From: REEB76 sp963774895
Lineage (GTDB): Bacteria; Pseudomonadota; Gammaproteobacteria; Natronospirales; REEB76
Direction of reading: 5' to 3'
DNA: 64,000 nucleotides
Assembly: GCA_963774895.1 (NCBI GenBank)
Contig: CAVZGN010000001.1
Span: forward strand, 620,001 to 684,000
Both the position numbers and the translations under genes were made by a program. Positions 51,377 through 60,986 of this stretch are shown piece after piece. The notes beneath the pieces were generated by a model that had not been told where the DNA came from, made no database searches, and worked only from the letters and a program-made list of their open reading frames with translations. How positions within the stretch are numbered: position 1 is the stretch's first letter; every line of letters begins with the position of its first letter.

Positions 51377-51895
51377 ATGAATTGGGTTGATTATCTGATC
51401 CTCGTCATCATTGTCATCTCGACTCTCATCAGCCTGCTGCGGGGATTTTTGCGCGAGATCGTGTCGCTGGTCACCTGGGTGGTTGGTTTCTGGGTAGCCC
51501 TGCGCTTCGCCCGGCCGTTGGGCGACGTATTTAGCTTCATCCACAACCCGTCGGTGCGCGTGATCATCGGTTTCGCGCTCCTGTTCGTGGTGATCCTCAT
51601 CATCGGCGCGGTGATCAATTTCCTGATCGGCAAGATCATGGAGAAGACCGGCGCCGGCGCGGCCGACCGGGTGCTGGGTCTGCTGTTCGGCATGCTGCGC
51701 GGGTTCGTGATCGTGGCAGTGCTGGTGATCATGGCGGGTCTTACGACCCTGCCGCAGAATGACTGGTGGCATGCATCGCGGCTCATACCTTATGCCGAGT
51801 CAGTCGCCGGCTGGATGCGTACGGTGTTGCCGGCACGGGTCGCCGACGAGATGATGCGCGGTGAACACAAGTTGAAGGACCTGGACCATAAGTGA
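51377..51895 (+). CDS. cvpA: CvpA family membrane protein
   Basis: A 172-residue protein with four predicted transmembrane helices. The family segment WVDYLILVIIVISTLISLLRGF starts near residue 2, and GKIMEKTGAGAADRVLGLLFGMLRG (about 81-105) is highly conserved. CvpA is needed for colicin V export in E. coli and for tolerance of bile and envelope stress; the biochemical role is unresolved. It is 16 bp upstream of purF, with which it is cotranscribed in E. coli. Confidence 0.93.
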   Translation: MNWVDYLILVIIVISTLISLLRGFLREIVSLVTWVVGFWVALRFARPLGDVFSFIHNPSVRVIIGFALLFVVILIIGAVINFLIGKIMEKTGAGAADRVLGLLFGMLRGFVIVAVLVIMAGLTTLPQNDWWHASRLIPYAESVAGWMRTVLPARVADEMMRGEHKLKDLDHK

Positions 51896-51911
51896 ACTAG
51901 CGGGGGCGTGC

Positions 51912-53423
51912 ATGTGCGGGATTGTCGGAGTCGTCGGTCACGCTAACGTCAATCAGATCCTGTATGACGCATTGACGGTGCTGCAGCACCGCGGCCAGGA
52001 TGCGGCCGGCATCATGACCTGCGATCACGATCGCCTGTACATGCGCAAGAGCAACGGCCTGGTGAGGGACGTATTCCAGCAGCGGCACATGCTGAGACTG
52101 CGCGGCAGCATGGGCATCGGACATGTGCGTTATCCCACCGCCGGCTGCGCGAATTCAGCCGAAGCCCAGCCGTTCTATACCAACTCGCCTTATGGGATCG
52201 GACTGGGGCACAACGGCAACCTCACCAACGCCCGCGCCCTCAAGGATATGCTGTTCCGCGAGGACCGGCGGCACCTTAACACCGAGTCCGATTCCGAGAT
52301 CCTGCTGAATGTGTTCGCGCACGAGTTGCAGCGTACCGGCAGCCTGGAGGTGGACGAGCGCGATATCTTCAAGGCGGTGAGCGCCGTGCACCGGCGTTGC
52401 CGCGGCGGGTATGCCAATGTCGCCATGATCGCCGGCTACGGCATCGTGGGGTTTCGAGATCCTTTCGGCATTCGCCCGCTGGTGTTCGGTCGGCGCATAA
52501 CCGATGCCGGCACGCAATATATGCTCGCCTCGGAGAGCGTGGCCCTGGACGTGTGCGGATTCGAACTGGTACGCGACGTGGCGCCGGGCGAGGCCGTGGT
52601 CATCGACCGCCACGGTGGCTTGCATACCCAACAGTGTGCCGAGAAGCCGCAGTGTTCGCCTTGCATCTTCGAATACGTATATTTCGCCCGCCCGGACTCC
52701 ATCATGGATGACATCTTGGTCTACAAGGCGCGCATGCGCATGGGCGACAAACTGGCGGAACAGATCCAGCGCGACTGGGCCAGCCATGATATCGACGTGG
52801 TGATGCCGATCCCCGACACCAGTCGCACCAGCGCCCTGCAGCTGGCGAACGTGCTGGGGCTGAAATACCGCGAGGGTTTCATCAAGAACCGCTACATCGG
52901 CCGTACCTTCATCATGCCGGGGCAGAGGCAGCGCAACCATTCGGTGCACCAGAAACTCAACGCCATCGACATGGAGTTCAGCGGCAAGAACGTGCTGCTG
53001 GTGGATGATTCCATCGTGCGCGGCACCACCTCGCAGCAGATCATCCAGATGGCCCGGGACGCCGGCGCCCACAAGGTGTATTTCGCCTCGGCCGCGCCGC
53101 CGGTGCGTTTCCCCAACGTCTATGGCATCGACATGCCCACCTCCAGGGAACTCATCGCCTTCGACCGCAGCGAGGAGCAGGTGTCGGAGTTCATCGGCGC
53201 CGACAAATTGATCTACCAGAACCTCGATGATTTGATCGACGCGGTGCGCCGCGGTAATCCCAAGATCCAGCGCTTCGACACCTCGGTGTTCTCCGGCGAG
53301 TACATCACCGGCGATGTCACCAACGACTATCTGGCGGTGCTTGCCCAGGAACGTTCCGACGAAGCCAAGCAGCATCGCCAGCGCGATGACCGGCAGGTCA
53401 TCGAAATGTACAACGTTTTCTGA
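51912..53423 (+). CDS. purF: Amidophosphoribosyltransferase
   Basis: A 503-residue enzyme catalysing the first committed step of purine synthesis, PRPP plus glutamine to phosphoribosylamine. The start MCGIVGVVGH exposes the N-terminal nucleophile Cys2 after Met removal; QHRGQDAAGI and GIGHVRYPTAG belong to the glutaminase domain. The PRPP-binding motif is VLLVDDSIVRGTTS near residues 358-371. No propeptide is present, as in other proteobacteria. It closes the accD-to-purF cluster. Confidence 0.97.
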   Translation: MCGIVGVVGHANVNQILYDALTVLQHRGQDAAGIMTCDHDRLYMRKSNGLVRDVFQQRHMLRLRGSMGIGHVRYPTAGCANSAEAQPFYTNSPYGIGLGHNGNLTNARALKDMLFREDRRHLNTESDSEILLNVFAHELQRTGSLEVDERDIFKAVSAVHRRCRGGYANVAMIAGYGIVGFRDPFGIRPLVFGRRITDAGTQYMLASESVALDVCGFELVRDVAPGEAVVIDRHGGLHTQQCAEKPQCSPCIFEYVYFARPDSIMDDILVYKARMRMGDKLAEQIQRDWASHDIDVVMPIPDTSRTSALQLANVLGLKYREGFIKNRYIGRTFIMPGQRQRNHSVHQKLNAIDMEFSGKNVLLVDDSIVRGTTSQQIIQMARDAGAHKVYFASAAPPVRFPNVYGIDMPTSRELIAFDRSEEQVSEFIGADKLIYQNLDDLIDAVRRGNPKIQRFDTSVFSGEYITGDVTNDYLAVLAQERSDEAKQHRQRDDRQVIEMYNVF

Positions 53424-53431
53424 TCCGTGCG

Positions 53432-54655
53432 TTGAACCCGGAGGACGCTTCACAACCACGTCGCTTGCTGCTGAAATTCTTTCAGCAGGGATTGGCGGCG
53501 GTGAACGGCCGCCGCTGCGTGCAGGCGGTGTTGCAACAGCAGGTTTTTCCCGGCGGCGTGTTGCTGGTGGCCATCGGCAAGGCCGCCACGGCCATGACTG
53601 CCGGGGCCATGGATGCCATCGGCTCTCGCGTGACAGCTGGCCTGGTGATCACACGTCATGGACACCAGGAATCATCCGCTTACGCCGATACACGCATCCT
53701 GTCTTTGGAAGCCGGACATCCCTTGCCGGATGAACAAAGCCTGTCGGCCGGCAACGCCCTGCGCCTGTTCTTGGCGAATGCGCCGGCGGACGCACAGTTC
53801 CTATTTCTAATTTCCGGCGGAACGTCGAGCCTGGTGGAAGTACCGGCTGAAGGCGTGTCGCTCGCCAAGCTGCGTGCGCTTAACCGCTGGCTGTTGGCCA
53901 GCGGCCTACCCATCGATGCGGTGAACCGTGTGCGCACGGCCTTCTCACAGATCAAGGGCGGGCGACTGTTGCAGCATCTCGCAGGCCGTGAAGCGGAACT
54001 GTTGCTGATCTCAGATGTGCCGGGTGATGTGCCGGCTTACATCGGCTCCGGTCTGCTGACGCCGCCTGTATCGGATCCGTTACCGGAACTGCCGGTACAG
54101 TTCGCGGACTTGCCGCGTTCTTCGCCACCGAATATTGGCTCACGCAATGTACATACACGCATCGTTGCCACCAACCATCAAGCCATGCAGGCGGTCAATG
54201 TGGCTGCCGCAAGCGCCGGTCACGAAGCCTACTTGCACGATTCGTTGCCTGCTTCTGATGCGATCGTCGGCGGCGAACGGATAAGCGGCTTTCTGTTGGA
54301 TGCGTCGCCGGGCGTGCATGTGTGGGGAGGGGAGACCACTGTGAAGCTGCCGACGCACCCGGGACGTGGCGGCCGTTGTCAGACGCTGGCATTAGTAACG
54401 GCGCGGCGCATCGCGAATAAAGACGGAATATACCTGCTGGCAGCGGGCACCGATGGTACTGATGGCACAACCAGTGACGCGGGCGCCCTGGTAGACGGCG
54501 GCAGCATCGCCCGGGGTGAAGATGGGGGTTTCGATGCATCGGATTGTCTGTCACGGGCGGATGCCGGTGCGTTTCTGGAAGCCAGCGGCGATCTGATATA
54601 TACAGGTCCCACCGGTACCAACGTCATGGATCTGGTCATTGCTTTAAAAGAATGA
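53432..54655 (+). CDS. Glycerate 2-kinase / hydroxypyruvate reductase-like MOFRL protein
   Basis: A 407-residue member of the DUF4147/MOFRL family (GckA/TtuD type), which phosphorylates D-glycerate. The N-terminal domain has VAIGKAATAMTAGAM (about 47-61) and FLISGGTSSLVEVPAEG (about 128-144). The C-terminal MOFRL domain shows GGETTVKLP, GRGGRCQTLAL and AAGTDGTDGTTSDAGALVD. The start is uncertain: the TTG at 53432 is used because no ATG or GTG lies in frame near the beginning, and the GGAGGA at 53440-53445 lies after it. It is 8 bp downstream of purF and is not a usual part of that cluster. Confidence 0.82.
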   Translation: MNPEDASQPRRLLLKFFQQGLAAVNGRRCVQAVLQQQVFPGGVLLVAIGKAATAMTAGAMDAIGSRVTAGLVITRHGHQESSAYADTRILSLEAGHPLPDEQSLSAGNALRLFLANAPADAQFLFLISGGTSSLVEVPAEGVSLAKLRALNRWLLASGLPIDAVNRVRTAFSQIKGGRLLQHLAGREAELLLISDVPGDVPAYIGSGLLTPPVSDPLPELPVQFADLPRSSPPNIGSRNVHTRIVATNHQAMQAVNVAAASAGHEAYLHDSLPASDAIVGGERISGFLLDASPGVHVWGGETTVKLPTHPGRGGRCQTLALVTARRIANKDGIYLLAAGTDGTDGTTSDAGALVDGGSIARGEDGGFDASDCLSRADAGAFLEASGDLIYTGPTGTNVMDLVIALKE

Positions 54656-54702
54656 TGATTGATCAATTTTATGAGTACTTCGAGTACACCTGAGAGAACC
54701 TG

Positions 54703-55308
54703 ATGGAAGCAACATCTGATAATCATGGCCTGTTAGCCTGTGCGACGCCGCAGACATGGCTGAGCGCAGCCCGGGAGAACCTGGATATCTTGCTGCTGGA
54801 TCATGCCAACTGCGAAAAAAAGGCGGCGGCCACAGCCCTGAGTCTCATGTTCGAGTATGGGGGCCGCCATCCCAGGATGCAGGAGAGCCTCTCGCGTCTG
54901 GCACGCGAGGAACTGCGGCACTTCGAGCAGGTGAGCCGCCTGTTGCAGCGCCGCGGCATTCGTTTCAGACCGTTGAGCGCTGCCCGTTACGCCAGCAGTT
55001 TGCGTAAACATGTTCGCAAGCACGAACCGGAAAGGCTTGTGGATCTGCTGTTGGTCGGGGCTTTCATAGAGGCCCGTTCCTGCGAGCGTTTCCAGGCGCT
55101 GACTGCGATACTGGATGCCGAACTGGCGGATTTTTATCGCGGCCTGCAAGCAGCCGAAGCCCGCCACCTGAATGTCTATTTGAAACTGGCGAAGCACATC
55201 GGCGGCGATGCCATCGTGGACCGATTCAAGTTGTTTGCGAACATCGAGGCCGGGCTCGTGACAGAGCCGGACAGGGAATTCCGTTTCCACAGCGGACCGC
55301 TACACTGA
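54703..55308 (+). CDS. miaE: tRNA-(ms[2]io[6]A)-hydroxylase MiaE
   Basis: A 201-residue non-haem diiron monooxygenase of the ferritin-like fold that hydroxylates the isopentenyl chain of ms2i6A37. Iron ligands are visible in the four-helix bundle: Glu in DHANCEKKAA, EELRHFEQV (ExxH, about 71-74), the Glu in EARSCERF and EARHLNVY. MiaE is present in only part of the gammaproteobacteria. miaA lies at 5.7 kb in the same window. The ATG at 54703 follows GAGAAC with a short spacing. Confidence 0.93.
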   Translation: MEATSDNHGLLACATPQTWLSAARENLDILLLDHANCEKKAAATALSLMFEYGGRHPRMQESLSRLAREELRHFEQVSRLLQRRGIRFRPLSAARYASSLRKHVRKHEPERLVDLLLVGAFIEARSCERFQALTAILDAELADFYRGLQAAEARHLNVYLKLAKHIGGDAIVDRFKLFANIEAGLVTEPDREFRFHSGPLH

Positions 55309-55341
55309 GGACGATCAGTTGTTTAGAACTATTTCTGTGTA

Positions 55342-56070
55342 TTACTGGGAGAGAGGAAGAGTCACAAGTACCGGCTCAGCGCCGTCAACCCGCAGGATGC
55401 TGCCTTGGTAATACCAATCCCCGAGGACGATGCGGGTTTTTTGCTTTCCGCCTGACTGGAACTTGTGCACCGCCGGCCGATGTGTGTGGCCATGGATCAG
55501 GCGGTCAACGAGCTGCTCGCGCATCACCGTCTCCACTGCCTGCTGGTTCACATCCATGATGAACTCGGACTTCTGGGCAGTGCTCAAGCCGCTGGCGGCG
55601 CGCGCATGCGTCACGAACGCCCGACGTTCAGCCAGTGACGAAGCCAGGAAGGCTTGCTGGCGCGCCGGGTCGCGCACCATTTTACGGAACCCCTGGTATT
55701 CCACATCATCGGTGCATAGCGTGTCGCCGTGCATGAGCAGGGTGGGGATGCCGAAAAGATCCACCACCGTCGGGTCCGGGAGCAGCTGCACCCCGGTCCG
55801 CTTCGCGAAGTCCGTGCCGATGAGAAAATCCCGGTTGCCATGCATGAAATACACCGGCACGCCGCTATCCGTGAGTTCGCGGACACTGTCCATGACCTGG
55901 GCATGGTGCGGGTCCGGATCGTCATCCCCGAGCCACACTTCGAAGAAATCACCCAATATATACAGTGCTTCTGCGCTGCGCGGTTCTTGCTTGAGAAAAT
56001 CCAGGAACAGATCCGTGATGCGCGGCCGTGAGGCGTCCAGATGTAGGTCAGAGATAAAGAGTGTAGTCAT
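55342..56070 (-). CDS. lpxH: UDP-2,3-diacylglucosamine hydrolase LpxH
   Basis: A 242-residue metallophosphoesterase that makes lipid X in lipid A synthesis. Metal ligands appear in FISDLHLD (about 5-12), ILGDFFEVWLGDDD (about 38-51), HGNRDFLIG (about 77-85), LMHGDTLCTDD and HGHTHRPAVH (about 194-203). Length agrees with E. coli. It follows the cyclophilin gene by three bases on the minus strand, so they form an operon, as ppiB-lpxH does in E. coli. Confidence 0.95.
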   Translation of the reverse strand: MTTLFISDLHLDASRPRITDLFLDFLKQEPRSAEALYILGDFFEVWLGDDDPDPHHAQVMDSVRELTDSGVPVYFMHGNRDFLIGTDFAKRTGVQLLPDPTVVDLFGIPTLLMHGDTLCTDDVEYQGFRKMVRDPARQQAFLASSLAERRAFVTHARAASGLSTAQKSEFIMDVNQQAVETVMREQLVDRLIHGHTHRPAVHKFQSGGKQKTRIVLGDWYYQGSILRVDGAEPVLVTLPLSQ

Positions 56071-56073
56071 GGA

Positions 56074-56679
56074 TCAATCGAGTGATTGTTTGAGAACCAT
56101 GGCTTTTAGTATGACAACCGGCGTCAGTGGGGCATCAGTGTCAAAGGGACCAACTTTGCCGGTAGGCACGATGGCGATCTTGTCCACCACGTCCATGCCT
56201 TGTACTACCTGCCCGAACACCGCATACCCCCAGCGGTCAGGCCGCGGGTCCAGTTTCTGGTTATCCACCAGATTGATGTAGAACTGGGCGGTGGCTGAAT
56301 GCGGATCGTCCTCCCGCGCCATGGCGATGGTGGCGCGCAGGTTGGAGAGGCCGTTGCCGGATTCATTGGGGATGGGTGCGTCGGTCTTTTTTTCAACATA
56401 GGCGCTGGTGAATCCGCCGCCCTGGATCACGAAGCCCGGCACCACGCGATGGAAGAGTGTGCCGTCATAAAAACCGGTGTTTACGTAGTGCAGGAAATTG
56501 CTCACGGTGAGCGGCGCCCGTTTGCGGTCCAGTTGCACCACGAAAGTTCCAAGGCTGGTCTCGAACGCCACCTCCGGGTAAGGATTGGGCGGCGCAGCAG
56601 GTTGAACAGGTTGCACCGGCGCATGACTGCATGCAGCCAGCAGCATGCACGTGAATAGACCTGTCAGCGGTTTTTTCAT
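56074..56679 (-). CDS. Lipoprotein cyclophilin-type peptidyl-prolyl isomerase
   Basis: A 201-residue protein with a lipoprotein signal (MKKPLTGLFTCMLLAAC, lipobox LAAC, Cys17) and a Pro-rich linker before a cyclophilin domain (about 37-200). FHRVVPGFVIQGGG contains the catalytic Arg; ATAQFYINLVDN and YAVFGQVVQGMDVVD are conserved. It corresponds to the ppiB/ppiA-type gene next to lpxH, but with a lipid anchor, so it should act in the periplasm. The ATG at 56679 has GGAGTTAT just upstream; a frame open to 57006 overlaps gltX and is rejected. Confidence 0.9.
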   Translation of the reverse strand: MKKPLTGLFTCMLLAACSHAPVQPVQPAAPPNPYPEVAFETSLGTFVVQLDRKRAPLTVSNFLHYVNTGFYDGTLFHRVVPGFVIQGGGFTSAYVEKKTDAPIPNESGNGLSNLRATIAMAREDDPHSATAQFYINLVDNQKLDPRPDRWGYAVFGQVVQGMDVVDKIAIVPTGKVGPFDTDAPLTPVVILKAMVLKQSLD

Positions 56680-56776
56680 GATAACTCCTGCGCTCCGGCC
56701 ACCATCATAAACGCTGGTCCGGAAAATTAGCAGCACACGGGCGCAGGCTGTATTTTGCCTGATAAGATGATGCGCC

Positions 56777-58246
56777 ATGAGTGTGCGCACCCGATTCGCC
56801 CCCAGCCCCAGCGGCCAGCTGCATGTGGGCAATGCCCGTACCGCCCTGTTCAGTGCCCTGCTAGCGAAGCACAGCGGCGGTGAGTTCATCCTGCGCATCG
56901 AGGATACGGATGCGGAGCGCTCGCACACTGCGATGGAGACCGCGCTTATTAAGGACCTGCACTGGCTGGATATGGAATGGGCAGAAGGGCCGGATGTGGG
57001 TGGCAAGCACGGGCCGTACCGCCAGTCCGAGCGCGGCCAGATCTACCAGACTTATATAGAGAAGCTGACTGGGCAGGGACTTACCTATCCGTGTTTCTGC
57101 ACACCCGCAGCCTTGTCCATGTCGCGCAAGACTCAGCTGGCTGCCGGCAAGCCGCCGCGGTATGCCGGCACCTGCGCACATCTGTCCAAATCTGAGATCG
57201 AAGCGCGTCTGGACTCGGGACTCAAACCGGCCCTACGCTTCCGGGTTCCGGAGCAGGGCGAGACTGCATTCGATGATCTGGTGCGCGGTCGCCAGGTATT
57301 CGCACACAACGACATCGGTGACTTCGTGATCCTACGCGGCGACGGCAGCCCGGCGTTCTTCTTTAGCAACGCCGTGGATGATGCGCTAATGGAGATTACT
57401 CACGTGTTGCGTGGTGAAGACCATCTGGCGAACACGCCGCGGCAGTTACTGATACTCGCCGCGCTTGATCTTTCCACACCGCGCTATGGACATCTCTCCA
57501 TGGTGGTCGGGCAGGATGGTCAGCCGCTTTCCAAACGCCACGGCAGTGCCAGCGTGCGCGACCTGATCACGCAGAATTACATGCCTGTGGCCGTTATGAA
57601 CTACATGGCTCGGCTGGGGCATGCCTATATCGATAGGGATAACAGACTCATGTCATTCGCGGAACTGGCGGCACAGTTTGACATCGCCAGGATCAGCCAT
57701 AGCCCGGCACACTTCGATGAGAGTCATCTGCGTCATTGGCAGAAACTCGCCATCGCCAATACTGGCGATGAGGAGTTATGGGACTGGATGAAACTCGGTG
57801 CTGATTCCGCCGGTGGAGAAACGCTGGAAGGCATCGTGCCAAAGGATAAACGTTCGCTATTTATTCAGACAGTGCGACCCAATGTTCTACTTAGTACAGA
57901 AATAAAATCTGACTACAAACCGCAGTATGACGCGCTGCACTGGGCCCGGACGCTATTCGGAGATTACGACTTCATGATGAAAGAAGGCCGTGCGGCCGTG
58001 AGCGGCGCAGGTGCCGAGTATTTCAAAGAGGCGTTAGCCAGTTTAGCCGACAACCCAGAATACAAACCCTTTGTTGATGCATTGGCGAGCAGTACCAAAC
58101 TACGCGGTCCTGAGCTCTACAAACCGCTGCGCGCCGCGCTCACCGGGGATACCCACGGCCCGGAGCTGAAACTCTTCTGGGAGCTGCTCGGTCAGGAACG
58201 GATTAAGCAGCGGCTGGAAGCGGCTGCAAATATTTCGAAGAGCTAA
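56777..58246 (+). CDS. gltX: Glutamyl-tRNA synthetase
   Basis: A 489-residue class I synthetase. The HIGH-type motif is PSGQLHVGNARTALF (about 11-25) and the KMSKS-type motif is PLSKRHGSASV near 251-261. CFCTPAALSMSRKTQLAAGK includes the Cys residues of the insertion. The sequence has a Lys/Ala-rich C-terminal anticodon-binding domain. Whether it is discriminating or also charges tRNA-Gln cannot be told from sequence alone; no glnS or gatCAB lies in the window. It is followed by cysS after 6 bp, so the two synthetases are cotranscribed. Confidence 0.93.
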   Translation: MSVRTRFAPSPSGQLHVGNARTALFSALLAKHSGGEFILRIEDTDAERSHTAMETALIKDLHWLDMEWAEGPDVGGKHGPYRQSERGQIYQTYIEKLTGQGLTYPCFCTPAALSMSRKTQLAAGKPPRYAGTCAHLSKSEIEARLDSGLKPALRFRVPEQGETAFDDLVRGRQVFAHNDIGDFVILRGDGSPAFFFSNAVDDALMEITHVLRGEDHLANTPRQLLILAALDLSTPRYGHLSMVVGQDGQPLSKRHGSASVRDLITQNYMPVAVMNYMARLGHAYIDRDNRLMSFAELAAQFDIARISHSPAHFDESHLRHWQKLAIANTGDEELWDWMKLGADSAGGETLEGIVPKDKRSLFIQTVRPNVLLSTEIKSDYKPQYDALHWARTLFGDYDFMMKEGRAAVSGAGAEYFKEALASLADNPEYKPFVDALASSTKLRGPELYKPLRAALTGDTHGPELKLFWELLGQERIKQRLEAAANISKS

Positions 58247-58252
58247 AGACCC

Positions 58253-59638
58253 ATGCTGAAAATCTATAATTCACTTACGCGCAAAAAAGAGAGCTTCAAG
58301 CCTATCGATCCGCCGAAGGTTCGTATGTACGTGTGTGGCCTGACGGTGTACGACAACATGCACTTGGGTCATGCGCGCATGCTGGTGGTGTTTGATATGG
58401 TGGCCCGCTGGCTGCGGACCAGCGGTTACCAGCTCATCTATGTACGCAATGTCACCGATATCGACGACAAGATCATCAAACGCGCTGCCGAGAACAAAGA
58501 ATCCATTGATTCACTGACGAAGCGCTTCATCGCTGCTAATCATGAGGACGAAGTGGCTTTGGGTGTGCTGCCACCCGATCTGGAACCGCGGGCCACCCAA
58601 TTCATCGATGCCATTGTGAAAATGATCTCGGTGCTTTTGAAGAAGGGCTTCGCCTATCAAGGAACGAACGGCGACATCTATTATGCAGTCAATAAATTCA
58701 AGGATTACGGACAGCTCTCGGGCAAGCGTCTGGAGGACCTGCGGGCTGGTGAGCGGGTCGAGGTAGATGAAGCCAAGCGCGATCCACTGGATTTCGTGCT
58801 GTGGAAAGTCGCCAAACCCGGCGAACCCAGTTGGCCAGCACCCTGGGGCTTAGGGCGGCCCGGCTGGCATATCGAATGCTCCGCCATGTCCACGGCAGCG
58901 CTGGGCAATCATTTCGATATCCACGGTGGTGGCATGGATCTGCAATTTCCGCACCACGAGAACGAGATCGCCCAGTCGGAAGCCGCCACCGGCGAGCATT
59001 TCGCCAACCTGTGGATGCACAATGGCTTCGTTAAAGTGGATGACGAGAAGATGTCCAAATCCCTGGGCAACTTCTTCACGGTGCGTGAGATACTGAAGAA
59101 ATATCGTCCTGAGGTCGTACGGTATTTCATCCTCAACAGTCATTACCGCAGCCCGCTGAATTATTCGGACCAGTCTCTCGATGTGGCGGCCGCCGGGCTC
59201 GCGCGACTGTATACCGCGCTGCGCGGTATTACTGCCGGCAGAGCGACGAAGAACAGCGAATACCGGAAGCGCTTCGAGGAAGCTATGGACGATGACTTCA
59301 ACACGCCGGTAGCCATCAGCGTGCTTTTCGATCTTGCCCGGGACCTCAACCGCCAGCGGGATGTGGGCGCCGATGAAGCTGCAGGGTCGGCTGCTTTGCT
59401 GGTGGAGTTGGGCGGCCTGCTGGGTATCCTGCAATCGGATCCGAATTTGTATCTACAGTCGGGTGTTCCAGATTCATCCGTGTTGAGTGCTGAAAAGATT
59501 GAAGCGCTGATCGCTGCGCGTAATAAGGCACGCGAGAACAGGAACTGGGCAGAAGCGGACCGCATACGCGCAGAGCTAACGGCTGCTGGCGTGGTGTTGG
59601 AAGATGCGGCGAGTAAAACCACTTGGAAACGCGAGTAG
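58253..59638 (+). CDS. cysS: Cysteinyl-tRNA synthetase
   Basis: A 461-residue class I synthetase. The first zinc ligand is Cys28 in YVCGLTVYDNMHLGHARM, which also holds the HIGH-type HLGH. GWHIECSAMS and FPHHENEIAQSEA carry the other zinc ligands. The KMSKS motif is KMSKSLGNFFTV near 265-276. The length matches E. coli. The IS30-family element starts 44 bp after its stop. Confidence 0.97.
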   Translation: MLKIYNSLTRKKESFKPIDPPKVRMYVCGLTVYDNMHLGHARMLVVFDMVARWLRTSGYQLIYVRNVTDIDDKIIKRAAENKESIDSLTKRFIAANHEDEVALGVLPPDLEPRATQFIDAIVKMISVLLKKGFAYQGTNGDIYYAVNKFKDYGQLSGKRLEDLRAGERVEVDEAKRDPLDFVLWKVAKPGEPSWPAPWGLGRPGWHIECSAMSTAALGNHFDIHGGGMDLQFPHHENEIAQSEAATGEHFANLWMHNGFVKVDDEKMSKSLGNFFTVREILKKYRPEVVRYFILNSHYRSPLNYSDQSLDVAAAGLARLYTALRGITAGRATKNSEYRKRFEEAMDDDFNTPVAISVLFDLARDLNRQRDVGADEAAGSAALLVELGGLLGILQSDPNLYLQSGVPDSSVLSAEKIEALIAARNKARENRNWAEADRIRAELTAAGVVLEDAASKTTWKRE

Positions 59639-59682
59639 CATATGCAGATACTTTCTTCCAAAAGGCTGCTCCCGGCCGCGAG

Positions 59683-60903
59683 CTCAATAGGTCGATGCAA
59701 CACCAGATGCAGTAAGTTTACCTGCAGAGGTGGTGCATATGGGAAGACGATCTGGACCGGGGCTTACCCCGGCACATAAGGATGAGATCTGGCGGCGCTG
59801 GGGATTGGGACAGTCGGCTGGGGAGATCGGCCGCGTGCTCGATCACCGACAGCATCAGACGATCTTTAATGTTCTGGCCAAGCACGGCGGAATCAAACCA
59901 GCCGTCCGTCGCCGCGCCCTGGTTACGCTTACGCTGGTGGAGCGGGAAGACATCTCCCGCGGTGTGGCAGCCGGCCAGTCGATCCGGTGTATCGCCAAGC
60001 AGCTGGGTCGAGCGCCCTCGACCGTGAGCCGGGAGGTGGCTCGCCACGGCGGCCGACGGGAGTATCGAGCATCCGAGGCCGATAGCGCTGCCTGGATGTG
60101 TGCGCGGCGTCCGAAGCCCTGCCGCCTGTCCCTGAACCCAGCCTTGCGCCAGGCAGTGGCAGGTAAACTGAGCCTCGAATGGTCGCCGGAGCAGATCTCC
60201 GCGTGGCTCAAAGAAGAGTATCCCAGCGATGAGGCTATGCGCGTGTCCCACGAGACGATCTACCGGAGCCTGTTCATCCAGGCACGGGGAACCCTGAAAA
60301 AGGAGCTGATTGGGCACCTGCGATCGAAACGCAGCGTGCGCCGTTCGCGGCAGGCGAGCAACCACAAGCAGTCGCGAGGTCGGATCGTCGATGCCATCTC
60401 CATCCGGGAACGCCCGGCTGAGGCCGAAGATCGTGCCGTGCCGGGCCACTGGGAGGGGGACTTACTCTGCGGTTCGAAACACAGCTTCATCGTGACCCTG
60501 GTCGAACGTCAATCGCGCTTCGTCATGCTCATTAAAGTACCGGACAGTGAGACCGCCACCGTCGTGACGGCCCTGAGCAGGCACGTCAGCAAGCTTCCTG
60601 CCGCCCTCAAGCGTTCACTGACGTGGGATCGCGGCCACGAGATGGCCGATCACAAGCTGTTCACGGTCGCGACGGATGTGCAAGTCTACTTCTGCGACCC
60701 TCACAGCCCTTGGCAACGCGGGTCGAACGAGAACACAAACGGATTGTTGCGGCAATACTTTCCAAAGCGGACGGATCTCTCAGTTCACAGCCAGGCCCAT
60801 CTGAACAAGATCGCTCTGCGTCTAAACCAGCGCCCTCGCGAGACCTTGGGATTTAAGACGCCAGCGTATAAACTTCAAGCCAGTGTTGCAGCGACCCATT
60901 GAG
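59683..60903 (+). mobile_element. IS30-family insertion sequence
   Basis: A 1,221-bp element with one transposase gene. Terminal inverted repeats are at 59683-59703 and 60883-60903: reading inward, both begin CTCAAT and end TGCAACAC, matching at 19 of 21 positions. The right repeat overlaps the transposase stop codon, as in other IS30-family elements. No target duplication of 2-3 bp could be read with confidence. The element sits between cysS and folD, next to two AT-rich genes. Confidence 0.8.
59739..60902 (+). CDS. IS30-family transposase
   Basis: A 387-residue DDE transposase. The N-terminal helix-turn-helix region has GRAPSTVSREVARHGG (about 92-107). The catalytic residues are in GHWEGDLLCG (Asp), LTWDRGHEM (Asp) and NENTNGLLRQYFPKRTDL (Glu), the typical IS30 DDE core. 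The frame is intact, so the element may be active. The ATG at 59739 is preferred over the GTG three codons upstream because AGAGG at 59726-59730 is well spaced. Confidence 0.92.
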   Translation: MGRRSGPGLTPAHKDEIWRRWGLGQSAGEIGRVLDHRQHQTIFNVLAKHGGIKPAVRRRALVTLTLVEREDISRGVAAGQSIRCIAKQLGRAPSTVSREVARHGGRREYRASEADSAAWMCARRPKPCRLSLNPALRQAVAGKLSLEWSPEQISAWLKEEYPSDEAMRVSHETIYRSLFIQARGTLKKELIGHLRSKRSVRRSRQASNHKQSRGRIVDAISIRERPAEAEDRAVPGHWEGDLLCGSKHSFIVTLVERQSRFVMLIKVPDSETATVVTALSRHVSKLPAALKRSLTWDRGHEMADHKLFTVATDVQVYFCDPHSPWQRGSNENTNGLLRQYFPKRTDLSVHSQAHLNKIALRLNQRPRETLGFKTPAYKLQASVAATH

Positions 60904-60986
60904 GCCGCCGCCATTAGCGGCTGTTCTAATTGGTCTCCGGATGGGAGGAAACATTCACACGCTGAAACTGAAGAATCGGGGAATTC

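Noticed and set aside
56680..57006. N-terminal extension of the cyclophilin
   Set aside because: It overlaps the start of gltX on the other strand, and the lipoprotein signal peptide starts at 56679.
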